DNA of 64,000 bases from contig NZ_FZOB01000002.1 in assembly GCF_900188395.1 (NCBI RefSeq), forward strand, positions 62,001-126,000, in the 5' to 3' direction. This document shows positions 42,485 through 49,958 of this stretch, in pieces. Source of the stretch: Desulfurobacterium atlanticum. Lineage in GTDB: Bacteria > Aquificota > Aquificia > Desulfurobacteriales > Desulfurobacteriaceae. Under the pieces are notes generated by a model, which saw only the letters and a program-made list of their open reading frames with translations, did no database searches and had not been told where the DNA came from. How positions within the stretch are numbered: the first letter of the stretch is position 1; each line of letters opens with the position of its first letter. Position numbers and translations under genes: made by a program.

Positions 42485-44274
42485 GTTGAAATGCCCTATA
42501 AACTGAGAGGGATTACAACTTGTAGTAATACATACCTACTACTCTCCTTCAGCTTACACACTAGTTGAAATGCCCTATAAACTGAGAGGGATTACAACTC
42601 CTATTTCTTCTAGTAACATTTTAACAACTGGTTGAAATGCCCTATAAACTGAGAGGGATTACAACTCATGACAACTTCTTCCATTCTCAACCTCCTTGAT
42701 GTTGAAATGCCCTATAAACTGAGAGGGATTACAACCCCTCTTCAAGTTTTTGAGGAAATTGAATCATAACGAATTTCGTTGAAATGCCCTATAAACTGAG
42801 AGGGATTACAACAATTGTTACATCATCAATAGTTTCAGAATCATCATAAGTTGAAATGCCCTATAAACTGAGAGGGATTACAACTTTAGCCTAGAAATCC
42901 TATAGATGAGGAATTATCACCAGTAGCATGTTGAAATGCCCTATAAACTGAGAGGGATTACAACTTCTTTCCGCAATTCTTTTATAATCCTCTTTTTCCC
43001 AGTTGAAATGCCCTATAAACTGAGAGGGATTACAACTCAGCTTGGTTGCTGAAACGATCCTTTTTCCGAAATGTTCTTCGTTGAAATGCCCTATAAACTG
43101 AGAGGGATTACAACTTTATTTTGAAATAATCTTCAAATGTGTCATAACAATTTGTTGAAATGCCCTATAAACTGAGAGGGATTACAACTATAAGATATGC
43201 AGTATCCGTATTTGGCCGGATTGTGAACTTAGAGTTGAAATGCCCTATAAACTGAGAGGGATTACAACTTAATTTTTGCTGATTAATATTAACGTGTTTA
43301 TTATCGGATTTTTCGTTGAAATGCCCTATAAACTGAGAGGGATTACAACCGGGCTTTCATCCCCTCCCGCAAAAAATAAAAAAGGGGAGGACCGTTGAAA
43401 TGCCCTATAAACTGAGAGGGATTACAACACAACTTCCATTTCAACCTCCTTGATTTTATTTTCACGTTGAAATGCCCTATAAACTGAGAGGGATTACAAC
43501 TTTCAAGTCATTGATATATTCTTTCGTCATTTCAATCGAATTAGTTGAAATGCCCTATAAACTGAGAGGGATTACAACTTCTTTATCATGTTAACCTCCT
43601 ATAATCATATGTAATTAAAGAAGAGTTGAAATGCCCTATAAACTGAGAGGGATTACAACATGTTTACAATGAAGATGATTCACAAGATGGTGAAGAAAGT
43701 GTAGGTTGAAATGCCCTATAAACTGAGAGGGATTACAACATTCTTCGTCTATTAAAACAAATCTGTATCGTACACCTTCGGTTGAAATGCCCTATAAACT
43801 GAGAGGGATTACAACCTGTTTGTAGACAATATATTTATTAATGATTTTATATCTGTTAAGTTGAAATGCCCTATAAACTGAGAGGGATTACAACTCTAAA
43901 TCAATTATTTGCCACGGTCCCCCTATTTTTTTTGGTTGAAATGCCCTATAAACTGAGAGGGATTACAACCTAATAATTATGTACTTATCTGTTTCCTTGA
44001 TCTTTGTTGAAATGCCCTATAAACTGAGAGGGATTACAACCAGAAAAATATGTATAATCTCTGCAAGTATAAAAACACCGCAAGTTGAAATGCCCTATAA
44101 ACTGAGAGGGATTACAACCAGAAAAATATGTATAATCTCTGCAAGTATAAAAACACCGCAAGTTGAAATGCCCTATAAACTGAGAGGGATTACAACCAGA
44201 AAAATATGTATAATCTCTGCAAGTATAAAAACACCGCAAGTTGAAATGCCCTATAAACTGAGAGGGATTACGAT
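42485..44274 (+). CRISPR. CRISPR array 1: 24 repeats, 23 spacers
   Basis: 35-bp repeat beginning GTTGAAATGCCCTAT and ending GGGATTACAAC, first copy 42485-42519 and last 44240-44274. Spacers are 32-46 bp. The repeat has inner CCCT/AGGG and outer GTTG/CAAC complementarity. The last copy has lost its AAC end (reads GAT), marking the leader-distal end. The three final spacers (44041-44083, 44119-44161, 44197-44239) are identical, so 21 spacers are unique. The repeat end GGGATTACAAC resembles GGGATTGAAAC repeats of type III/I-B loci, consistent with transcription on this strand. Confidence 0.98.
44041..44239 (+). repeat. Triplicated terminal spacer unit
   Basis: A 43-bp spacer occurs three times in succession separated by perfect repeats, a 78-bp tandem unit. 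All copies are identical. It sits at the oldest end of array 1. Confidence 0.97.
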
Positions 44275-44424
44275 GAGTAGGTTTATTTTTTAGTTTAAGT
44301 TGTCCTAAACTTGATAGCTAAAAGCGAATTTTTGTTTTTAAAGATTCCCTGTCCAACGAAAAAAAGAATATTTTTATTTTAGAAAAACTTAAATCAAAAA
44401 GAGTTATATGTATGAATGAATTTT

Positions 44425-45777
44425 CTAAGATTTCTGAATGAAATCTTCTATAATTTTTATAGTCTGCGTATCATTTTTGTATCTTATGCTTCTTGTAATA
44501 GGGTTATACTCCAATAGATTAGTTAAAAGTCCTGAGTGAGCTATAAAATTCCTATGGCTGGGGTTTTTGCTTGTTTTAAATTTCTCGTTTTCATACTCTT
44601 GTGCATTTTTCCACATTTTTTCTATTATAGGATTGTCTTTTCCGAAATTAAAACTGATACTGGAATTTGATGATTTATGATTAGAGGTTAATTTCTTTAG
44701 TCTATCTATATCTTTAGCTAGCAAGATTTCGTTTGGAGAGTCTTTTCCAAATATTTCCCTATAAATAGAGGAAAATTTCTCATAAAGATCGTCTATAACT
44801 TCTCCTTGTTTGCCATTTTCAGGAATTCCATTTTTTTCAAGTAGGGCAGAAATTCCTCCATAGAATGAAAAAAGTAGAAAAGTGTTAGATATTAATCTGT
44901 AGTTGATTCCTTCTTTTGTAAATAGATAGTTTATTATCTTGTTTTTTTCATTTTTTTCGAATTTTGGAGGGCTTTCACTACTTCCCATTATAGGAGAAAG
45001 TTCTGAGATGAGATTTTTCATTATTTTTTTAATTTTTTTTTCAGGATAATATCCCAAGTGATATATAACCAAAGGAAAATTTTTAATTGTTGAAGTAAGA
45101 ATGTATAAGGCACTTTTTGTGATTTTTTTTAGTTCATTTTTCATTTCACTGCTTACAGGTAGTTTATCTATGTTGCTCTCCACATCTCTTATTTCTTTCC
45201 ATTTTATAGGTAGTGATAGGAACGCTTTAGGTTTAAAAGTTTCTTTATAAATATTAAATCTTACTTTATCAGAGTTACTGCCAATTACTGGTTCCGAATA
45301 TACTATGTAAAATTTAGGTTTTTTCCTCTTTCCTAAATTTAAAAATTCAACAAATATTCTGAAGAATTTAAATGCTTCCAGCATAGCAAATGTTAATTGA
45401 TTCATTCCGACAGAAACATCTGCAAAGAATTTTAGATTTTCTGTTTCTTCTGAAAGAAATTTTTTCGTGAAGTTGTGAAAGTAGAAGAATACAAGCTGGT
45501 AAAACCTTATATTATATTCATAATCATATTTTCCAAAACTTGGAGAAATTACGAAGTCAAATTCTATTTCGGAATTATTGGAAAGTTCTTTAATATCATT
45601 TAAAATACCTGATTCTAAAAGACTGTGAGGGATAAAGATTAAAGGTTTAACGTTTTCTTCTCTGCTAACAACCAAAGTGGAAAGTTTGGAAGGTTTTGAG
45701 TTTTTCCCTTCGTAAGAAAAGTTAACTTCTCTCCACCCTTTTACATTACCAAGAGTCGCACATATAAAACCTTGCAT
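44425..45777 (-). CDS. csx1: Csx1: CARF-HEPN CRISPR ribonuclease
   Basis: 450 aa. N-terminal CARF domain opens FICATLGNVKGWREVNFSYEGK, typical Csx1, with FFADVSVGMNQLTFAMLEAF at the ligand-binding second motif. The C-terminal HEPN domain has the catalytic R-x4-H motif RNFIAH (Arg409, His414). It should be switched on by the cyclic oligoadenylate made by Cas10 and degrade RNA. ATG 45777 follows AAGGAG and lies 32 bases inside the small basic gene, forming one minus-strand operon with three small genes. Confidence 0.9.
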   Translation of the reverse strand: MQGFICATLGNVKGWREVNFSYEGKNSKPSKLSTLVVSREENVKPLIFIPHSLLESGILNDIKELSNNSEIEFDFVISPSFGKYDYEYNIRFYQLVFFYFHNFTKKFLSEETENLKFFADVSVGMNQLTFAMLEAFKFFRIFVEFLNLGKRKKPKFYIVYSEPVIGSNSDKVRFNIYKETFKPKAFLSLPIKWKEIRDVESNIDKLPVSSEMKNELKKITKSALYILTSTIKNFPLVIYHLGYYPEKKIKKIMKNLISELSPIMGSSESPPKFEKNEKNKIINYLFTKEGINYRLISNTFLLFSFYGGISALLEKNGIPENGKQGEVIDDLYEKFSSIYREIFGKDSPNEILLAKDIDRLKKLTSNHKSSNSSISFNFGKDNPIIEKMWKNAQEYENEKFKTSKNPSHRNFIAHSGLLTNLLEYNPITRSIRYKNDTQTIKIIEDFIQKS

Positions 45778-45916
45778 TTCCCTTTCTCCTTGTTCTTTTC
45801 CAATAAAACTTTTTATTTTCCTTTATCCATCTTTTTCTGTTATGATGCTTACTTAATTCATGGTTATACTCAGCATGCATAACTATTTTAACATTTTTTA
45901 GCTTTCTTTCTCTCAT
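45746..45916 (-). CDS. 56-aa strongly basic protein overlapping csx1
   Basis: ATG 45916 has a perfect AAGGAG eight bases upstream. The product is extremely basic (Arg/Lys/His rich, e.g. HELSKHHNRKRWIKENKKFYWKRTRRKG) with a few aromatic residues. It overlaps the preceding 75-aa gene by 29 bases and csx1 by 32. Overlapping frames make codon evidence weak, but the SD and the exact chain of overlaps are good signs. Could bind nucleic acid. No family known. Confidence 0.5.
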   Translation of the reverse strand: MRERKLKNVKIVMHAEYNHELSKHHNRKRWIKENKKFYWKRTRRKGNARFYMCDSW

Positions 45917-46115
45917 TGCGAAATCTCCTTTTTAGTTTTTCGCTAAAGCTTGCTGAATTTTTTCCGGAAACATATCCTATAATAGTAAATATTACAAATG
46001 GAGAAATGCATGCCATTAAAGTAAACAAAATTAAAACCTTTATTAAAATTGGAATTAATATTTTTGCTAAAAGCCAGAGAGCAACTATTCCTACAACTGC
46101 CAGTAGTAAAGGCAT
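45888..46115 (-). CDS. Small membrane protein A, upstream of csx1
   Basis: 75 aa. Two transmembrane helices (residues ~3-27 and ~29-50) and a basic tail (KLKRRFRNERKKAKKC) that should stay inside. ATG 46115 follows AAAGGAGG. It is a paralogue of the next upstream protein: both share AKILIP / SKILIP and ISPFVIF / ISPFIIF at the same spacing. Location between two CRISPR arrays, in front of csx1. Confidence 0.65.
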   Translation of the reverse strand: MPLLLAVVGIVALWLLAKILIPILIKVLILFTLMACISPFVIFTIIGYVSGKNSASFSEKLKRRFRNERKKAKKC

Positions 46116-46174
46116 TTTTCCTCCTTTTTAAAGCTTTATATCTATAAATAACGAAATTTTTGCAGAAATTCTGA

Positions 46175-46360
46175 CTAATTTTCCCTGTTTAAGGTATTTA
46201 TAATTTCCCATATAGCAGCACCAAGTACCATAAATATGATAAATGGACTAATTGCGCTTAAAAGGGCAAATAATTTAAGGATAGCTGTGAAAAAAGGTAT
46301 TAAAATTTTGGATGCAAAATAAAGGAAAACAAATATGAGTATTAAAACAAGCACAGCCAC
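46175..46360 (-). CDS. Small membrane protein B, paralogue of A
   Basis: 61 aa from GTG 46360, which has AGGAGG five bases upstream; longer starts in this frame lack an SD. Two helices with FASKILIPFF and SAISPFIIFMVLG aligning with the neighbouring protein. It is the first gene of the four-gene operon ending in csx1. Such paired helices might form a membrane target or anchor for the effector, but this is only inference. Confidence 0.6.
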   Translation of the reverse strand: MAVLVLILIFVFLYFASKILIPFFTAILKLFALLSAISPFIIFMVLGAAIWEIINTLNREN

Positions 46361-46799
46361 CTTTTCCTCCTGATATATTTTTTTACTCCTAATACTTGCT
46401 CTGAATTTAACAACCAAAAACTATAATCTTTACTGTACTTTGTGCGTTTACATCACTTCCTTTGTCTTCACTTAATAATTAACGATTTTTGAATAAAATT
46501 CTGACATTAATTATGCTTTTTTCTGTTTTTAATTACCGTGCCATGTAGAAATTTCTATTGTGTATGAAAGTACAAAACGGAAGATTAAATGGAAGTAATG
46601 ATTTTATTAGCAAAGGAGATTTTATAGAAATAATGGAAAAGTGTTAAGTTATAATAGTTTTCCCCATTTGTTATTTTTGCTTTTATATGCAAGTGTAGAT
46701 GATCTAAAAGAGTAGTAAACGGTTTTTTTGGACCAAAAAGAAAATTTAAGAAATGTTCTCTATGAGATATCCCAAATAGCTTACACAAGATTTTTTACA

Positions 46800-47014
46800 T
46801 AACCCGGTTGTTTCTGTAGTTGTTTTTTCTGTTCGTTCATATTTTGAGTATCCTAAGAATTTTTCTAATTCAGCTTCTAATGCTTCTTGAAGTGTTTACT
46901 GAATTAGTGTCTTTATCTTCTGTTTTACTTCTTCAGGGTTGTATCCGCTTTTCATGGTGTCCACCTCCTTGTTTTGTCTGTTGTTTATTTTTACACACTT
47001 TGGTGGACACTCCC
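46800..47014 (-). pseudogene. IS256-family transposase N-terminal remnant with inverted-repeat end
   Basis: The minus strand has GGGAGTGTCCACCAAAG, an IS256-type end, then GGAGG and ATG 46955 encoding 19 residues (MKSGYNPEEVKQKIKTLIQ) to a TAA at 46896-46898. The same frame resumes as TLQEALEAELEKFLGYSKYERT, which is the N-terminal IS256 transposase (transposase_mut) signature. It then fades. Dead copy. Confidence 0.6.
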
Positions 47015-47021
47015 AGAAAAG

Positions 47022-47088
47022 GCAATTTATGGATTTTGTTGATAATAAATGCAACCTCTGTGTTGGGAGTTGACATCTTTCATAGGAG
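47022..47088 (+). repeat. 67-bp repeat, copy 2 (IS110 3' end)
   Basis: Matches 16243-16309 at 62 of 67 bases, including the last codons of an IS110 transposase (QFMDFVDNKCNLCVGS stop). The rest of the IS110 gene has been replaced by the IS256-like remnant, suggesting one element inserted into another. Confidence 0.75.
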
Positions 47089-47117
47089 TTATTATGAATT
47101 ATGAAGAGTTGACAGAA

Positions 47118-47684
47118 GTCGTAATCCCTCACGTTTTTCAGGGCATTTCAACCTTCCCTGAAATTACTGATGAGTGGTGGGAGGAGTAGCCTCTGTCGTA
47201 ATCCCTCACGTTTTTTAGGGCATTTCAACTCGTAGAATTGAATGCAAAATCAATAAAGATGAAACAATTAAAGGTCGTAATCCCTCACGTTTTTTAGGGC
47301 ATTTCAACTAACACAACAGATATAATAGATATAGATGATCTAATAGCGCCGATGTCGTAATCCCTCACGTTTTTTAGGGCATTTCAACAGAAAATTCCCT
47401 TCAAAAATAAAGGAATTGCTCTCCCCCAAGTCGTAATCCCTCACGTTTTTTAGGGCATTTCAACACCTTACAGTCGGGGCTTGTAAATGGCCCCGTTTGT
47501 AAGTCGTAATCCCTCACGTTTTTTAGGGCATTTCAACTATAGTGAATAAAATAAAATAGGAGGTTGGTATGTTGTCGTAATCCCTCACGTTTTTTAGGGC
47601 ATTTCAACTAATAGTTTGAGAATTATCAATTAATGAAAGTATGTATATCGTCGTAATCCCTCACGTTTTTTAGGGCATTTCAAC
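47118..47684 (-). CRISPR. CRISPR array 2: 8 repeats, 7 spacers
   Basis: 35-bp repeat, written on the plus strand starting GTCGTAATCCCTCACG and ending GGGCATTTCAAC. Its complement begins GTTGAAATGCCCTA and ends GGGATTACGAC, i.e. the array 1 repeat with a changed middle (AAAAACGT for TAAACTGA) and one end base. Copies start at 47118, 47195, 47274, 47354, 47430, 47503, 47574 and 47650. The 47118 copy has a T-to-C change and is the likely leader-distal end, so transcription is on the minus strand. No cas genes lie next to it; it probably uses the upstream Csm/Cas6 machinery. Confidence 0.97.
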
Positions 47685-47800
47685 AGTGGCAAAATTCGGG
47701 CATTGAAATTCAATGCCTACAAAACTTAAAGTTTTAATAAATATCTAATATAGGCTACAGCTCAAAGCCTCTGACCCTCTAAAAATTTACCTTATTCATA
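47685..47800 (-). promoter_or_regulatory. Probable leader of array 2
   Basis: AT-rich region at the end of array 2 opposite the variant repeat. It contains two perfect short palindromes: GGCATTGAA-A-TTCAATGCC (47699-47717) and AAAACTT-A-AAGTTTT (47721-47735). The first contains pieces of the repeat (GCATT, TTGAAAT), so it may be an integration anchor or an old repeat relic. Confidence 0.4.
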
Positions 47801-47899
47801 TTACAAAGAGCTACACATAAATGATAGCAAATTTTTCCACTTAAATACAGTCAAGTTTGAGAATGTTTGAAAATTCTCATTTGTTTCTAAAAGGTATTA

Positions 47900-47970
47900 A
47901 GATTCTTCGGCTGCAAAGCAGCCTCAGAATGACGATGAAAGTCATCCTGAGGGCAAAGCCCGAAGGATCT
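47900..47970. repeat. Imperfect palindromic repeat (REP/MITE-like)
   Basis: Left arm AGATTCTTCGG...CTCAGAATGAC and right arm GTCATCCTGAG...CCGAAGGATCT are inverted copies. Each arm also carries a small hairpin (GGCTGC-AAA-GCAGCC and GGGC-AAA-GCCC). This type of CTTCGG/CAGAATGAC palindrome is a recurrent small repeat in many bacterial genomes. It lies between array 2 and purB. Confidence 0.75.
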
Positions 47971-48020
47971 CTTAAAATTCATAGCCATTTTTCAAACAGC
48001 CTCAGTTAAGTTTCAAGGTT

Positions 48021-49343
48021 TCAAGTATTAAAAACTCTGTTAAAAATGTAATCCACATGTTTTGTATGGTAAGAAAGGTCAAAGATATCTTCTATCTCTT
48101 TATCTGTAAGAACTTTCTTAACTCTCTCATCCGATTTTAAAAGTTCTTTAAAGTCTTTTCCTTCCTGCCACACTTTCATTGCATTTTCTTGAACTACAGC
48201 ATAAGCATCTTCTCTTGAAAGACCTCCCTTTTCTATAAGTGTAAGGAGCACTCTTTGTGAGAAAACAAGCCCTTTAAGAAGATTTAAGTTTTTCATCATA
48301 TTTTCAGGATATACAACAAGATTATCTATCAGCCATTCAAACTTTTGAAGCATGTAATCAAGAGCTATACATGCATCAACAAAAGTTGTTCTTTCAGTAG
48401 AAGAATGACTTATATCTCTTTCATGCCATAAAGCTATATTTTCCATTCCTATAATGGAAGCACTCCTTACAACTCTTGCAAGACCGCACAATCTTTCTGA
48501 TAAAATCGGATTCCTTTTATGAGGCATTGCAGAAGACCCTTTCTGCCCTTTTCTGAAAGGTTCTTCAACTTCCCTGACTTCTGTTCTTTGAAGGTGTCTT
48601 ATCTCTGTAGCAAACTGTTCAATGGAGCTTGCAGTAATTGCAAGTGCGTTTAGAAACTCTGCATGTCTATCTCTCTGAACAACTTGATTTGAAACTTTAG
48701 CATACCCTATTCCAAGCTCCCTGCACGCTATCTCTTCCACTCTCGGGTCTATATTCGCATAAGTCCCAACAGCTCCAGATATCTTACCCACCGCAGCCCT
48801 TTCAATAGCTGCTGATAGTCTTTCCCTATTTCTTTTCATCTCCTCATACCAGATGGCAAGCTTTAACCCGAATGTTATCGGTTCAGCGTGGATACCGTGT
48901 GTTCTACCAATCATCACGGTATACTTATGCTCAAGCGCCCTTCTTTTTATAGCTTCAAGTATTCTGTCTATATCTTTTAAAAGAATTTCCCCAGCCTGTT
49001 TTATCTGAATGGCAAAGGCTGTATCAAGCATATCTGATGAAGTCATCCCAAAATGAAGATATTTTGCCGAATCTCCGACAATTTCCTTAATGTATGTAAG
49101 AAAAGCGATAACATCGTGATTTGTTATCTCTTCTATTTCATTTATCCTTTTTATATCAAACTCTTTCCTGCCTTCTATAAAGTCTCTTGTCTTTTCTTCT
49201 ATCTCCTTTAAAGCCTCTTCTGGCACTTTACCAAGCTGAACCCACGCTTTTGTAGCAGCAATCTCTACTTTAAGCCATGCTCTATATTTGTTCTGCAAAT
49301 CCCAAACTGCACTCATTTCAGGGAGAGAATAACGAGCAATCAT
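48021..49343 (-). CDS. purB: Adenylosuccinate lyase
   Basis: 440 aa. Acts twice in purine synthesis (SAICAR to AICAR, adenylosuccinate to AMP). Fumarase/aspartase-superfamily signature GSSAMPHKRNP, plus GRTHGIHAEP and HFGMTSSDMLDT. Last gene of the minus-strand fau-rny-hslO run, 14 bases after the PilZ-like gene. Confidence 0.97.
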   Translation of the reverse strand: MIARYSLPEMSAVWDLQNKYRAWLKVEIAATKAWVQLGKVPEEALKEIEEKTRDFIEGRKEFDIKRINEIEEITNHDVIAFLTYIKEIVGDSAKYLHFGMTSSDMLDTAFAIQIKQAGEILLKDIDRILEAIKRRALEHKYTVMIGRTHGIHAEPITFGLKLAIWYEEMKRNRERLSAAIERAAVGKISGAVGTYANIDPRVEEIACRELGIGYAKVSNQVVQRDRHAEFLNALAITASSIEQFATEIRHLQRTEVREVEEPFRKGQKGSSAMPHKRNPILSERLCGLARVVRSASIIGMENIALWHERDISHSSTERTTFVDACIALDYMLQKFEWLIDNLVVYPENMMKNLNLLKGLVFSQRVLLTLIEKGGLSREDAYAVVQENAMKVWQEGKDFKELLKSDERVKKVLTDKEIEDIFDLSYHTKHVDYIFNRVFNT

Positions 49344-49357
49344 ATAACCTCCAGCAA

Positions 49358-49942
49358 TTACGTAATTTCCATAGTTTTTAATAGATGCTTAAGCTCAACA
49401 GTTAGATTAAGCATAAGCTCTTTAGCAAACTCCGTTTTACCTTCAAATCCAAAAACCACAATATCAGAAGTTGCTCTTATAATGTAAAAAGGTAATACAG
49501 GTGATTTCAAACCCATCGCAGGGAAAAGCAATCTACCGTTTATCTCTTTATTTTCAGGAAAGACAGGTGCATCACCTATAGGATTAACAGCTATCGCTTC
49601 AAATGAAATATCCCTTAGTTTATACACATCTGGCACATCATTAATGGCAGAAACAAAGAAACCTTTATACCTTCCAATAAAAGGCAATCTAATTGACTTC
49701 CTTCTATTTTCAAAAGTAGCTACTTTTTCAACATTTAAAACATTACCTTCTACAGACTTTATGTCATAAACCTGAACCTTATTTGTATGGTCAATAAGTT
49801 TTAATCCTTTAGAAGTATCAATAAAATTCATTATTTTTAAAGCAGGAACTAAAACTCTATTTCCTTCAAATTCAACATTCACAGGGAAATCAGCCTTTGG
49901 AAGTGCAGGAATATCAAGAGTTAAAAATGCTATTGTTTTCAT
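49358..49942 (-). CDS. PilZ-like domain protein
   Basis: 194 aa, no membrane segment. The middle reads VATFENRRKSIRLPF, then KLRDISFEAIAV, which fits the PilZ pattern RRxxxR ... DxSxxG except that the last Gly is Ala. A cyclic di-GMP receptor role is possible because a diguanylate cyclase occurs in the window, but the motif is imperfect. It lies between hslO and purB on the same strand with short gaps, so it is co-transcribed. Confidence 0.55.
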   Translation of the reverse strand: MKTIAFLTLDIPALPKADFPVNVEFEGNRVLVPALKIMNFIDTSKGLKLIDHTNKVQVYDIKSVEGNVLNVEKVATFENRRKSIRLPFIGRYKGFFVSAINDVPDVYKLRDISFEAIAVNPIGDAPVFPENKEINGRLLFPAMGLKSPVLPFYIIRATSDIVVFGFEGKTEFAKELMLNLTVELKHLLKTMEIT

Positions 49943-49958
49943 TAAAGTATCTCCATAA

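Larger units (their letters stand above)
46361..47117. other. Gene-free stretch with nested IS remnants
   Basis: 46361-46580 is AT-rich and probably contains the promoter of the csx1 operon. 46580-46800 shows no intact coding sequence. 46800-47014 is an IS256-like remnant (-), joined directly to an IS110 end at 47022-47088. Array 2 starts at 47118. Confidence 0.5.
47685..48020. other. Non-coding interval between array 2 and purB
   Basis: Holds the leader of array 2, the 47900-47970 palindrome and AT-rich DNA. No open frame with a plausible SD. There is no clear terminator for purB apart from the palindromic repeat, which could fold and serve as one. Confidence 0.6.

Noticed and set aside
43350-43393. 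Spacer with AAAAAGGGGAGG also present in the rplT-pheS terminator (possible self-targeting)
   Set aside because: Only about 12 bases match; the spacer is better read as antisense to an SD and ATG of a foreign gene.
43979-44293. Open reading frame of 104 codons on the plus strand and one of 84 codons on the minus strand
   Set aside because: Both are translations of the triplicated spacer-repeat units of CRISPR array 1 and are exactly periodic.
47092-47132. Small gene opposite the first repeat of array 2
   Set aside because: The frame is built from IS256 and IS110 remnants and runs through the repeat; not a real gene.
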